64,000 nt of DNA from Dipteronia dyeriana (taxonomy: Eukaryota > Streptophyta > Magnoliopsida > Sapindales > Sapindaceae). The stretch's first letter is position 1, and the number at the start of each line of letters is the position of its first letter. Location of the stretch: NCBI GenBank assembly GCA_032871835.1, contig CM065296.1, positions 120,476,146 to 120,540,145 on the forward strand. The letters run 5' to 3'. The notes under the pieces are model-generated. The model did not search any database and had not been told where the DNA came from. It was given only the letters and a program-made list of their open reading frames with translations. The position numbers and the translations under genes were made by a program. Below, in pieces: positions 1-14,103 of the stretch.

Positions 1-219
1 TTCATGATTATCATTATCAACGTGGTCTCCATACACAATTCAAGAATTAATTACATATAGGAAGGGTAATTAACTTGATTTCCCTTTCAACATAGAGAAT
101 TGAATTATAATGTCTGATTTTGAGTAAAAATTGATTCTTGTTAATTTCCATTTTTAATTACCGATTAAATTAGTCCGTATGTCAATTAGTTACATTTGAT
201 GTGGTGATTTGACACAAAG

Positions 220-1193
220 GTACGTGGTACATGTACCGGACAATCTGCCGATGGATGCGGCGGCACCGCTACTCTGTGCGGGAGTAACGGTGTTCACACC
301 CATGAAAGACAATAACTTGCTGGAGTCACCGGGGAAAAAGATAGGGATTGTGGGACTAGGTGGTCTGGGACACGTAGCAATTAAATTTGGCAAAGCATTT
401 GGTCATCACGTGACAGTCATCAGCACATCTCCATCAAAAGAAAAAGAAGCCAAAGAGCTATTGGGTGCAGACGACTTCATAGTCAGCTCCGATCCAAAGC
501 GAATGAAGGTATGTAAAAATACTTCCAAAATAAAATTTCGGCCATTGGGCCTACTTTGTCTAACAATTACTGGCCCAAACAACGGGCATTTCAATATATA
601 CATTATTATATTTTTTTAATAAACTAAATTTATTCGGTATGATAATACGAATCAATTTATTTGGTTAAAGGTCGGGAAAAGAACCCTAGATTTTATTCTG
701 GACACAGTATCAGCTCAACACTCACTTGGACCAATCTTGGAGTTGCTCAAAGTGAATGGAACTTTATGTATGGTCGGTGCACCAGACAAGCCCATCGAGC
801 TTCCGTCTTTTCCGTTGATATTTGGTAAATCATCAAAATCTCTGATCACCCGTATAATCTTTTTCTAATCAGAACGTCCTAATTTAATAAATTCGGGTCC
901 TTAATTAATTAATTCTCGGACGAAAACATCTGAAAAAATAGAATTAAAAGGCTTGATGTTGTAATAATCGATGAATTAATGTTGCAGGCAAAAGAAATGT
1001 TAAGGGTAGCATGACAGGTTCAATGAGAGAGACACAAGAGATGATGAATGTTTGTGGGAAGCATAACATCACATGCAACATTGAGGTCATTAAACCGAAC
1101 CAAATCAACGAAGCCCTCGAACGCCTTGCAAGAAACGACGTCAGGTATCGCTTTGTCATCGATGTTGCCGGAAACTCAGCCGCCAACCTCTGA
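220..1193 (+). CDS. CAD: cinnamyl alcohol dehydrogenase (CAD/ELI3 type), 3' part only
   Basis: Partial gene; the 5' exons lie left of the window. Three exons can be joined by GT/AG borders: 220-508, 671-824 and 988-1193 (stop TGA). The protein is the C-terminal 60% of a zinc-dependent medium-chain alcohol dehydrogenase that reduces hydroxycinnamaldehydes to monolignols with NADPH in the cytosol. Visible are the Rossmann glycine motif [17 protein letters not shown], the STSPSK segment typical of NADPH-specific CADs, [27 protein letters not shown] and the family C-terminal block [12 protein letters not shown]. No frameshift is seen in the visible part. The catalytic and structural zinc sites would be upstream and cannot be checked. 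Bases 1-219 are upstream intron. Whether it is a lignin CAD or a defence-type ELI3/mannitol dehydrogenase relative is not decided by this fragment. Confidence 0.93.
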
Positions 1194-1490
1194 TGAAGTT
1201 GTGTGTGTACGTAGAACTAGCTAGAAGCCATGGATGGATATGGCCTTTCGGCTTCTGCTAGTATAGACACACATGTCATTATCGTTGCCATCTATATCTA
1301 TCTATCACGGTTTGTTTGATGGGGATCAAATTAAAACTGTGAATAACAATCCATGCATATTATTATTAGTTTGATTTGTTTTAAGTTAGGGTAATGTTAG
1401 ACCGTTCAAAAATTTCTCAGATTTCATGCTAAAATGATGTTATTTTTTTTATTCTCGGATCCTATTTTATTAAGAGAGTTTATGATTCCC

Positions 1491-1678
1491 AATTTGTTTC
1501 AAATAAAAGTTGTCCGGATTATAGTTTGAAACTTTTCGATCTAATAGTTTCTTTATAGATATCGTACAAGGTTATTTAATTTGTTTCAAATAAAAGTTTT
1601 CCGGATTATAGTTTGAAACTTTTCGATCTAATAGTTACTTAATAGAAACTTAATAGAAATCGTACAAGGTTATTTAAA
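1491..1678. repeat. tandem duplication, period about 87 bp
   Basis: Two direct copies start at 1491 and 1578 (AATTTGTTTCAAATAAAAGT) and both run through GTTTGAAACTTTTCGATCTA to CGTACAAGGTTATTTA. The second copy has about ten extra bases from a small internal repeat (ACTTAATAGAA). Confidence 0.9.
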
Positions 1679-2645
1679 AGAGTTTTCGTTTAATCATACA
1701 TAATTTCCAAGTAAGCAAACTCCGTTGGAATGGATTAATGCAACTTAATTTATGTGAACTAATTGCGTGGAGAGATGGTTGGATCTTCCACATAATGAAA
1801 CCACACGTCTTCGTGAGGTAAGCTTATTTATAATAATTGATCGATCGATAGATTTTATGATGAAGAAAGTAAGATGTCAAAGAGTAGAAGCAATGATATC
1901 GTCATGGAGGATTACAAGGCCAAATTTTTGGTTTGCAAAGCAATATCTCTAATTATTATTTAATGCCATAATTAGGCAGGGTTTTGTGCGGCTATGTGAA
2001 TATAGTGTACGTGCCTTCAAATGACAGAATCAATTATAGTGCTTCAACGTCATTTCCTACTACATGTGGATCAAAAAAATCAGACATTCCATCACCCACT
2101 TTAATGATTCTAAAAAAAAGAAAAGAAAAAAATACAAATTAGGTGTCTATGGAATTCTTTTTGTAGGTAAATTACTAAATTAAATTAGGAGTATTTTTCT
2201 TTAGTAGTTGATTAAAATAAAATGAAAATAAGTCAGCATCATGATTCGTGATCTTTATTCAGTACTAATTACTAATTAGGTTTGAATTAGTAAATTTCTA
2301 AGAAGAGTTCTTACCTTGGAGGGATTGTTTAATTAGAAGGAAAATATCAAAGATAGCATGTGAAAATAATGGACTTATCATATTTGCCTTTGTTGTTCTT
2401 ATCCTTTTAAAATATTGGAATAATAAACTTATGTCACGTTTATTAATTTAAATAAATTAACAAACTTCTGTTCTTAACTTCTTATTACACTATACGCAAT
2501 TTGTATAATTATTGAATAGTTATACTTAATATATATATAATAGAGAAAACAAAAGTAACAAGTCATGATTATATAGTTTTTTTTAGAGGAATGCTTGGTA
2601 AACTTGTTGAGATCAGGGACCGATAAGTATGTTTTGTAGTTAAAT

Positions 2646-3232
2646 GAGAAGGGTTAACAAAATAACCAAGTAAATCACTTGTTAGTGATTCTAGCAATTT
2701 TCATTTTGTATATAATTAGATGTTCTTTAGATTAGAAAAAGTAAACGTAAAATTCAAATAAAGTGAATCCGTTTTTCTGGTTGAATCCATTGAAAATACC
2801 TTTTAGGTTCTAATTTGCCTATAGAGTATAGATATACAACAACCAATCTCTTTCGATCTTTTTTCATCATATTTCAAACATTGCATTTTCATAATAAATT
2901 GCTTTCGATCTTTTTTCATCATATTTCAAACATTGCATTTTCATAATAAATTGAAAATAGAAGGATTTGTGTCGTTATACATAAAGTTAATAAAATAACA
3001 AGTATATCACTTGTGAGTAATATATTCTAACAACTTTTATTTTGTATATAATTAGATGTTCTTTAGATTAGAAAAAGTATACGAAAAATTCAAATAAGGT
3101 GAATCCATCGTTCCGGTTGAATCCATTGAAAACACCTTCTAGGTTCTAATATCAGCCTAAATATATACAACAACCAATTAATCTCTTTCGGTCTTTTTTT
3201 CCACCATATTTCAAACATTGCATTTTGAACAT
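2646..3232. repeat. two diverged direct copies of a roughly 250-300-bp segment
   Basis: Copy 1 (about 2649-2953) and copy 2 (about 2983-3232) share GTATATAATTAGATGTTCTT, GTTGAATCCATTGAAAA and CATATTTCAAACATTGCATT in the same order. Copy 1 also holds a near-perfect 53-bp tandem duplication at 2849-2901 and 2902-2953, so it was extended after or apart from copy 2. No coding potential. Confidence 0.88.
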
Positions 3233-3252
3233 ATAATATCCAAAAAGGCAAA

Positions 3253-3288
<36 letters not shown>

Positions 3289-3706
3289 CGTCAGTCTTAA
3301 AAATTACGTATACTTGGAATATTCAACACGTTAATTAGTTAAAGAAACTGAGGATCAAAACCTGACATGTGCTCTCAAATCTGATGTGTGTTCAATCAAA
3401 AATGGCAAAGAAAATTCGGAAGATTTTTTTTTTTTGAAGAGAAACTCCAACACACAACTCATCACCAAACCCATGTTTAATTAAAAACCACCCATACCGT
3501 TAAATTTCTACCATAATTAAAGCATTGTCTCGACTCATTATTCATTAATTACACGTAGAAGATACTTTCAACAAAAAAAAGGAAAAAAAAAAAAAATCAC
3601 ACGTAGGAGAAGAAGAAGACAACATAACTCAACAGCGTGTTGAGGGAGGCTATCGTGTCGCAAAAGCCATTAACAAAATATAGGCGGTGCTATCGATCTG
3701 TCTATC

Positions 3707-3714
3707 TATATAAA
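3707..3714 (+). promoter_or_regulatory. probable TATA box of the UPF0496 gene
   Basis: TATATAAA about 160 bp upstream of the chosen ATG at 3875, followed by a CT-rich tract (3752-3764) of the kind common in plant 5' leaders. Transcription would start near 3740. Confidence 0.55.
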
Positions 3715-3874
3715 TGCCAGCTAGTTTTCTTCTTCAAGCCAATATAGTACCCTCTCTCTCTCTTTATATATATCAAACAAACTTTGATCCACCTGGTTCT
3801 TTCTAATTAATCTGAAGAAAAAAGATTGAGAGAGCTTTTTAATTATTTTGTGTAATTTGTCTCCAGCAACTTAG

Positions 3875-5174
3875 ATGTGGGCCAAGTTAAAATCTCCCTT
3901 TACAGGGACAGGTTAGTTTTATTCACTTTTCATCAACTTTTTCCACCAAATTTTTTGAGGGGTTTTTGGATTTGGAAAATTCTTAATTTAATGGGGTATT
4001 TTTTTTTTAAATTCCTCGATTGATTATCAGAAACTTAATTACTTCAGTTTATGTTTGTTTGTTTGTGTGTTATGGTGTGTTCTCAGGAGATTTGCAGATC
4101 AAGGAACTTGACAATAACTTGGGTGGCAAGTTAAATGTCAATGAAGAGTACAAGAATGCTTTTAGAACAAAGTCTTATTTGGATATATGGAGCAAAGTTG
4201 AAGGACAACTAGGAAGAAGAAGCATGGAGCAGAGACTTTCCTTATCTTCATCACCATCATCATCGTCAGCGTCTCTATCTTTCTATGTACAACTCTCTGA
4301 ATATCTTCTAGAACCTCAACAAGAAACCCTAATGAACATGATTGGGAGCTTGCAAGTCCATGAATTACTAATAGATTACTTCGAAGCCAGCCTTGACGCG
4401 TACCATATTTGTGAGTTAATTCTCCGGAGTGTGCATCAAACTCGAGCCAATTATCGAAGAATTCAAAGGGTGATTAAGATAAGAAAGAAAGTGAAGGATT
4501 GCCCCGTGATATTTAGGCATCTAGGTGCATTTGCATCGCTTACAAATCCATTATCGATCGTTAGTCCGGTGCAATTCCACGATAATCATCATAGTAACAT
4601 GTTGTTGCTTAAGAACTTGACATTGAAAAGCAAGAAAATTAGGAGGAGAGCGAAATTTAGAAAGATTTTGAAGAAGGTGGGCGCATATAGTCTTGTGATT
4701 TCTCACAGTGCACTAATTGTTGCAATGCTAGTGTTGCTGCTGCATAGCATGGTTGGGATTGTGGCGGCGCCAGGGTTCTTGATTTCTTGTTTGGTTTTAC
4801 TCAAGAGAAGGACGATCAAGAAGTTGGTTCGGCGAGAAGGGATCAAGACCAGCTTGCACGAAAGGCTGGTTTCGCAGCTAGATGTTGCCGCGAAAGGGGT
4901 TTATATACTGATCAACGATTTCGACACGATAAGTAGGATGGTGAAGAGGCTACATGATGAGGTCGAATACCGCAAAGATGTGGCTAATATGTGTGTGAGG
5001 AATGGCAAGTCTGAAATGTTGAAGGAGGTTTTGAAAGAATTTCATGTCCATGAGTCTAGTTTTCTAGAGCAGTTGAAGGAGCTTGAAGATCATATTTACT
5101 TGTGTTTTCTCACCATCAACAGATCTAGAAGACTTGTTCTACAAGAGATAATGACTTGTCAACACAAAACATGA
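3875..5174 (+). CDS. UPF0496 (DUF677) family protein
   Basis: Two exons, 3875-3911 and 4087-5174, give 374 residues. The short first exon (MWAKLKSPFTGT) joins exon 2 at a split glycine codon with GT at 3912 and AG at 4085-4086. The exon 2 frame is open further upstream to 4020, but the family-like start and the splice signals favour the spliced model. Family hallmarks are NVNEEYKNAFRTKSYLDIW near the N-terminus, a long helical middle, a hydrophobic double span at about residues 213-251 and a helical C-terminal region. UPF0496 proteins are plant-specific and their molecular role is not established; the two hydrophobic segments suggest membrane attachment. Residues 66-80 are a serine-rich run from (TCA/TCG)n codons. 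No defect seen. It converges with the ABITRAM gene, the stops being about 570 bp apart. Confidence 0.9.
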
Positions 5175-5740
5175 ACAATCTTTGGTGATAAAAGTTTCAG
5201 AAGATTATGATATATTTCACAAAGGACCCATATTTTGTCATCAATTGCTCTAAAGATTGAGCAATGCTTGTCAAGATTATCAGCCACTTCTTGCTCATGC
5301 CCATTGCAGTTCAAGAAGCTGATTTTTGAAGTTTTAATTAGCTTAGCTAAATAATCTGTCATTTTGTGACACATTATAGAACATTTTTTTTTTGAAGACA
5401 TTTGGTTCATAGTTTGCCTCTAAATCAATTGATCGTGTACTTCGAATTTAAAAATTAAATAAAAATAATCTTTCATTTTGTCCATGTTCAGTAACAAAAC
5501 TGTCTAGATAAAATTAGATAAACTAAAACATAGAAGTTGAATACAACAACTCATCATCCCTTGTTGAGAATATAAATATCATGAAGCTTCTCATATGTGT
5601 CTGAGAGGTTGACCCGGCTGGTGTTATCAAAGAACTGATACTGGGGGGATCATCTCACATGCACACAATTTGTGAGGCAGAAGAAAACTTGCTAAGCGTT
5701 TCTTCGAGAACCCCGTTACGAATCCAAGCATTCCAATGAT

Positions 5741-7239
5741 TTAGGATGCTTCTCTCAATTTCTTGTATTCTTTAAGGCTCAATAATGAACTTTTGATCTT
5801 CACCCAATCTGCTGGTTTTGGCATGATTATGGCTACGTATCCTTCTCTGTCTGCCTGTAATTAAGTAATACAATCACATATGAATAAGGTATCTCAGTAA
5901 CTAGTGCATGCTAGCAGAAATCGTCTTCCTAATAGGGTAAATTTTACGAATTGAATTTTTTTTATGGAGAGTTAATTAGTTTCAACCCAAAACTGATACT
6001 GCAATCAACTAAATACGACATCTTGATTTTTCAAATGAACTCCATTTTCTACTAATATCCCTTCCACTACAATAACAGAACTAACTTCTGTTGCCATACA
6101 GAAAATTCAGTTTCTTCACGGCTTCACCTCATAAAGTTCACATACCAACTTAAACAAACACGTAAATGGAGAAAAGATAGTGGAAAAGATCACTCTACAA
6201 TTCCAATATCTGCTGGAAAAATGTTCAGCACATACTTTGATTAAACAACTGTGTTAATATCTTGTTGTTATTCCCCTGTCAAGCTTTAATAAAATATCAG
6301 AGAACAAAGTCACAAACATGCTGCCCACGACTAAATTTCCAGTACACCTATCTGTAATTTTCTAGCCTCTAAGCTTATCGGAAAGTAACTAATTTCGGCA
6401 TCATCTAAGCCAGTTGGTATTTCTAATTCAGTTTGATTAATTACCAATAAGAAGATAGCTAGATAAGTAGTTGAGCAATTAAATATACGCTAATATTCAC
6501 AATCATCCAGTAAAAACATTCCCATGTGAGCGAATTTTTGCATCACTTAAATCTAAATATTCGTATTCAGGGTATGAAGTTATTCTCACCGAAGAATTAA
6601 GCAATCCCGGCAGTTTGATTAATCTATCATTCACTTCCAACAGAGAGCCCTTAACACAACACCTGTGAAAGAAGCCACCCAAAAACTTTTGATTTTTATA
6701 CACACAAAAGCAACAACAATCAACAGAACCTGAAAAAACGAAAAGAAAGCAACACAAGCTATTTTTACCTCACGATGTAAGAATCACTATTGGTGCAAAC
6801 TTTACATAAAGCTGTGTTAGATTCAAAATGTTGGGCATTCTGCAAAGCAAAAAAATATAAAACCAATCTCATCAATTTCGATCTAAATAACTACAAAATG
6901 TCTCAAGACAAGATGCAAAATTGCAACTTTTTATAATCAAACATTTTCAGTGACAATGAAACCACATTTAGGTAACCTGATCTAGTTGGCAATTTAGAAA
7001 ATTAAATTCAAAGCTACACTATCAAAAAACTCTTATAAATATACCCTTTTTCGCTTTCCGGTGACTTTAAACCCACTACGATCAGACTTGCCAACATTGA
7101 AATCAACGGCCGTGATTCCACCTTCATCCTTGAAAGCCACATGCGTGTGAGCCAATCCGATCACACACAAACTTTGAATAATAAAAAATCGGCAAAATAA
7201 ATTTTATATTAATCCAAAATCCAGAAGTTTCAAAATTCC

Positions 7240-7276
<37 letters not shown>

Positions 7277-7619
7277 CAAACATCTCACCCATTCGCATGG
7301 CGATACACATACTGATCATGTCCTGCTTTCGTGCAATCTGTTAAAAAAATATAAAACACAAAATAAAAATAAAATAAATATTTTTGTAATCAAGATTGTT
7401 TACGGTTTTAGAAGACTAATGACTCTATTAATAATAAAAACCTGGAGCGAAGTAGGCGACGAAATTGGAATCGACGGCGGTGGGAGGTATGAGAGGAAGA
7501 TCCTCTACGGGAGGGACCAGTAGCTTACGCAATTCCTCCTCTTCTTCTTCTTCTTCTTTTTCTCGTACCTGTTTTTCTGTTTCTAAAATGTCAGCTTGGT
7601 TAATGCTGTCATTGGTCAT
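5741..7619 (-). CDS. ABITRAM: ABITRAM/FAM206 family protein (glycine cleavage H-like fold)
   Basis: Six exons read leftwards: 7619-7442, 7337-7289, 7171-7045, 6839-6769, 6662-6590 and 5854-5741. Every junction has GT/AG and the phases close exactly, giving 203 residues and a TAA stop. An acidic run (KEEEEEEEE, residues about 21-30) from a GAA repeat precedes the conserved domain. Conserved blocks are SNFVAYFAP, DQYVYRHANGLCVIGLAHTH, KVTGKRKRNAQHF, ALCKVC, RCCVKGSLLEVNDRLI and DREGYVAIIMPK. They align with animal ABITRAM (actin-binding transcription modulator; FAM206A), in which the same order CVITLAESH, KVSGKFKRGAQF, LCKIYCSDGEEY, CVRGRLMEVNE and EGYIAVVLPK occurs. The role in plants is not known to me. 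The start at 7619 is the only ATG before the conserved domain. Its 5' flank is copied twice more in this window beside peroxidase genes. Confidence 0.9.
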
Positions 7620-8475
7620 CGAAATCTACCAATGAAATTGAAAATCAGAGTCGCTGGTCTGCAAATTCCGTACAGAAATGCAAAAAAGATACAAAAGAGG
7701 CGTCTTTGTTTCTCAGTGCTTCGTGTGTTTTGTTCAATGTTCAGTTAACTTGTGTTTGGCTTTTGGTGACGTGTCCGGGTACGTCATCAGCCCATTATGT
7801 AATTGTTTTGTTTTTGTTGGGCCGTTTAAAAGCCCAGCCCAGTTTATTCAAGCCCATTGTGACGTGTTAAGGCACCTCATCAGGCAATTGGTGACGTGTC
7901 TAAGCACGTCATCAGTCAACTGAGTATTTCTCAGATTTGTCTTGGGCCGTTTTAACATCCCACCCCAGTTAAAATTTAAAGCCCATATGTGACGTGTCCG
8001 GAACACGTCATTAATTCATCGTGTAATACTTTGATTGGTCTTGGGCCGATAACCATCAAGTCAAAGGAAATATAGGCCGTTTAAAAGCCCAGTCCAGTTT
8101 AATTTTTATCTTCAAGCCCATTGTGACGTATCAGGGCACGTCTACAGGCAATTGGTGACGTGTCTAAGCACGTCATCAGTCAACTGAGTAATTCTCAGAT
8201 TTGTCTTGGGCCATTTTACATCCCTCCCCAGTTAAAGTTTAAAGCCCGTCTGGAACACGTCATTAGTTCATCATGTAATACTTTGATTGGTCTTGGGCCG
8301 ATAACCATCTAGTCAAAGGAAATATTGGCTGTTTAAAAGCCAAGTCCATTGTAATTTTCATCGACAACAATTTTCAAAGTCCATCGGCGACGTGATATGC
8401 CCAACACGTCATCAACCCATTGTGGAATTCACTGCTTTTCTTGGGCTGTAAGTCTGTAACCAACGAGTAATTGAT
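7620..8475 (-). promoter_or_regulatory. ABITRAM 5' flank with tandem ACGT-core palindromes and TGGGCC (site II-like) motifs
   Basis: Immediately upstream of the ABITRAM start. At least seven imperfect palindromes of the form TGACGTG-N(7-10)-CACGTCA occur, at about 7767, 7861, 7891, 7989, 8123, 8157 and 8389; one near 8245 has lost a half. Between them TGGGCC/AGCCCA recurs about every 60-70 bp. A roughly 260-bp direct duplication (about 7830-8095 and 8096-8345) carries the set twice. ACGT cores are known bZIP sites and TGGGCY elements are known TCP-bound promoter motifs; their use here is inferred. The open frame 7678-7923 is taken as chance. Diverged copies lie at about 15888-16345 and 59100-59540. 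Confidence 0.6.
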
Positions 8476-8483
8476 AATAATTT

Positions 8484-9101
8484 AAGAAAATTGCACAAAC
8501 ACCTATTATTTTGATAAATATTGTAGCTAATATTGCACTCAGCTACAATATTTATCAAAATTACACATACTTACCATACTTTTTGTTGATTAAGTATTAA
8601 TTGACAGTATGGCTAACCATAAAATTTAAAATTTCCAAATTACTCTTAAATTAATTATTTTGTTATATTAATTATTATTTATGAGATTTAATTATAAGAA
8701 AATTAATTAACTAACTATTTTTTATTTAAAAAACTTTTTTTTAAGAAAAATAAAAATATTTTCCGTGGGAGGACTATAGAGACTAGAGATATATTAACGG
8801 AAAATTGAAATGAAGTACAAGTATTTTAACTTTTTTAAAAAAATGATCAAAAACAAGAATTGCTAATTAAAAAAAAAATGTTAGTTAATTACTTTTATTA
8901 TAATAAAATCTCGAAAATAATAATTATTGTAATAAAATAATTAATTTAGGTATAATTTAAATATTTTAAATTTTATGGCTAGTCAAACTGTCAATTAACA
9001 CATAATCAATAAAAAGTAGAGGAAATATGTACAATTTTAACAAAAGTTACTGTTGAATGCTATATTGATTAAACTCATGAAATGTTTGTGCAGTTGTCGT
9101 T
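8484..9101. mobile_element. MITE with long terminal inverted repeats (about 300-bp arms)
   Basis: Left end AAGAAAATTGCACAAACA and right end TGTTTGTGCAGTTGTCGTT are inverted, and the match continues through most of each half (for example GACAGTATGGCTAACCATAA against the complement of TTATGGCTAGTCAAACTGTC). The flanks are an 8-bp duplication, AATAATTT (8476-8483 and 9102-9109). The related sequence near 59550 lacks the insertion. The left arm also has a perfect 17-bp hairpin around 8513-8558. No protein. The 8-bp TSD points to hAT, although long arms are also seen in foldback Mutator-type MITEs. Confidence 0.82.
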
Positions 9102-9406
9102 AATAATTTTCATTTAAACTAATGATCAAATAAATAGACTTATAGAAGCAAAGAAGAGAGAAATAAAAGAAGTGATCGATCTTCCATTAAAACAATACAT
9201 TAATGGGATAATAATACATTAAATCCAAATCTTGAACATTAATTCTTAAATGCACTACTAGAGTAATACAATTATTCTAATCCCTTACCATTCACTTCAA
9301 CAGTAAGGAATCAAAATAACACACTACAGCAAACCAATCACTTTTTTATGCTTCTCTCTAATTACTCAAAACTTCAAATTTGACAAACAAATCAACCAAT
9401 AATCAC

Positions 9407-10902
<1,496 letters not shown>

Positions 10903-10988
10903 AGTTGGATATTATTAAGCTTTGAATGTTATTATAAGCTTAATTGATATTTTGATTATATTTTAGTTACATGTTGAAATAAGAGGAT

Positions 10989-11003
10989 ATTTATAATAGT
11001 AAA
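10989..11003 (-). promoter_or_regulatory. TATA box of peroxidase A
   Basis: On the minus strand ATTATAAATATCCTC, about 90-100 bp before the ATG. The same TATAAATATCC block occurs before copy B (about 25803-25816) and copy C (about 62994-63006). The leader between box and ATG is conserved in all three, so I take it as the common core promoter. Confidence 0.6.
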
Positions 11004-14000
11004 GGCAAGAGAGAGACAGGGAACTTGGAGTTGTTAATGAGGATATGGTTGTTAGCAAATTTGGTGATTAAGAACAGTTAATAGTAGTGGAGTAGTGTTG
11101 AAGCATGTGATAAGAAGACAAATTAGGTCACATTAAATTAGTTATTATTATTATTCTTCTTTTTTAAAGCGCGATGTACTGATGTTAACACAAATTAAAT
11201 GTTTTTTTTCCGTATATTTTGACTTTTGGACGAAGGGGAGTCATTTGATAATATTAATTGACAATTCAAGTCCTGTCTGCTGGTTTTTGGTGTAAAGAAC
11301 CTTTTTTTTTTTTTTTTTTTTACTATAAAGAAACCTTTAATTTGGATTAGATTTGAAGAAAACTAAAAATGAAGAGAAGACAATCCATGTCACGGTCAGT
11401 TATATGTATGTTTCAATTCCTTCTGAAAATGTGTTGTGAACTTAGGATTTTGCATGTTGTACTTCATTAAACTTGGATTTTGAATAGTGTACTACTTTAA
11501 TTTAATTTAATATATTATTTTAAAATCTAATTCTAATTGAGTTAGAGGTTTATCTAGATCCGATAAGATTAAACGCTATACGCACCATTAGAAATGTAAC
11601 TCTGATTATTAATGATAAATATTTTTACACTTTACGATTTAAGGGATAGATGTAACACCTATCATATAAGTGAATGGATTTGTACAATTGCTTTTGATAT
11701 ATGTACTTCATTAAACTTGGATTTTGCATATTGTACTTCATTGAATTAAAGTTTTCAAATAACTTTCTATTTAATAGAATTTTGTTTTTAAACCGTTACA
11801 AATTTAGGAGTTACATAGAAAGAGATATAACTCAAATTCATAATCTCATAATATTTGATATGAGAGGCTTGACATATATTTAACCACACCAACTTTCATA
11901 TTAATTAATACAGTGTAAATATATAGAAAAAATAATCCTCTTTTGATAATTTAGTTAATTAGTTATTCCCCAGTAAAGGAAGACAAAATAAATCAACAGT
12001 GACATAGTATCAAATTTGAATCATGTTGAGATCTATATTTTTTCCTTAATATGTTAAAACTATGTGATTTATTGTTAATAAGGAACATATCTAACCATCT
12101 ATTATATTGTTAACACTAACATACATGTTATGAGATTAATATAAAAAATATTTTATAACATACAACAATTCAAAATCAGTAAAGGATCGGACAAGATCAA
12201 TGTTGTCTGTGAATTTGAAGGAGGAATCTAAAGTTAAATCATGGGATTGAACTTCAAGGAGATCTTTTACAACACACCAATAGAAGACAGAAACATAATT
12301 TTCAAGTAACAGGAGCTCATGAAGTGAGGGCACACCTAAATGCATGCACATGTGGCCACATTACACACATTTTTGAGGGCTTGATTACAAATCAAGGAAA
12401 TAGTTTTTTTTTTTTTAGAATACTAGTAGTCTAGTGCCAAGCACATTGACCCTACAAAAACTCGTGAAAGTTTGAAACAATATGTTGGGTGGATGTGGAT
12501 GAACCAACAAAAGGCCTTGTTGGGTGATGCAAGCTAAGTAGCTCATGGTCAAATAATTATTAATACTTGCTATTGATATATCATATGTCATTGTCAAAAA
12601 CAAGCTAGTAACTAGTAAGTTCAATTATTGTGGTTCATCTTCTTCGGCCGTTTGATCAGCGCCACACAAGTCTAGTCTAGATTTTCAAAATCGATCAACT
12701 CTCATAAAGCCTTACAATGCATGCATAAAGCGTGAATATGTAATTCATTAGCTAATACCAGTGATCCTAATATAATATTACTATACTGTAAATTACCTAG
12801 CTAAACTCGAATAAAATTATCATGTTCACAATATCTCAAATTGTAATGGTGCAAATTGAACTCTGATCAATCCATATGCACTGGAGTTGAACTCTGATCA
12901 ATCCATATGCACTGGAGTAGATCGGGAACACCGGAAAGTTGCTAGCTAAATTCATATAATATATATATATCATAGCACAAATTGCAGCTTTTGATTTTCA
13001 AGAAAACATTATCGGAAACATGTGTGCTCTCTGAGACATGGAGTAAAAGGCTGGCCAAGTCTGACTCTTTGTTAATCTGAGTTTATGCATGTGTCTTTAT
13101 AGTTTATACTAAAAAGAATCATCTCTCATAAGTATGAAGTTATGTTAGTGAAAGAATATACAATTAATATTGGATAACTAGATTCATGAAAACGAAATTT
13201 AGAATTCCTCAAATTTCTATAAGATAATTTATCTGTCACAAATCAAACATATATAGAAGAAATTATCGGTCATTCACCCACATCAATATATATACCACAT
13301 AACATAATATAACATAATATAAGTGAATAGATACAAAACCAAATTTTGTCAGTATATTAATATTGATGTTCAATATCTTATACAATTAATATTGGATAAC
13401 TAGATTCATGAAAACAAAATTTAGAATTCCTTAAATTTCTATAAGATAATTTACCCGTCACATATCAAACATATATGGAGGAAATTATCGGTCATTCATT
13501 CACATCGGTATATATACCACATAACATTATATAACGTAATATAAGTGAATGGATACAATTTATTTTATTCATTAAAGGTTTATTTTTTTCAAATTAGATC
13601 AAGTCAATAGTTTTTGAAATTAAAAATATCGCAATGTTGTTATGAGAAATAATTTTATTGATGTGGACGTTAAGCTTTTACCATCCAATCTCTTCAAAGT
13701 TCACCATAAATTCATTTAAATTTATTATTACGGTCTTGAAAGTTTCATGCAATTTGTTGACCACTTTCTTCAACCAATGGGCTATCGTTTTTGGGCAAGT
13801 GGTAATATTGAATCGGTCATGCATGGCCTACTCATGTCTTTTGCTGCTAAACTTTTTCTGCTGTTTTATATACTTCTTTAGGAGGACCGATGAATTTGTC
13901 ATCTCAGATATGTGAATTGTTACATATTCAAGGTAAAAGTACAAGACACATTTTCAACTATAGAGTACATTTACTATAAAACCATCTTTAAAAACACAAT

Positions 14001-14072
14001 TTTTGCAATTCATATCTTACAAATCTTTATACTACTGAAATATACCAAAATTAATTATCAGGTGCTTCATCT

Positions 14073-14103
<31 letters not shown>

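Larger units (their letters stand above)
1194..3700. other. intergenic region, no gene seen
   Basis: About 2.5 kb of AT-rich DNA between the CAD stop and the UPF0496 promoter. The open frame at 1767-1952 has no recognisable domain and is judged spurious. Two local duplications are listed separately. A (TA)n tract lies at about 3257-3284 and a poly-A-rich stretch at about 3570-3595. Confidence 0.7.

Noticed and set aside
1767..1952. 61-codon open frame (MERWLDLPHNETT...)
   Set aside because: No family resemblance and no supporting signals; placed in intergenic AT-rich DNA.
7678..7923. 81-codon open frame upstream of ABITRAM
   Set aside because: It runs through the ACGT palindromes and the partial copies are not open; promoter DNA is the better reading.
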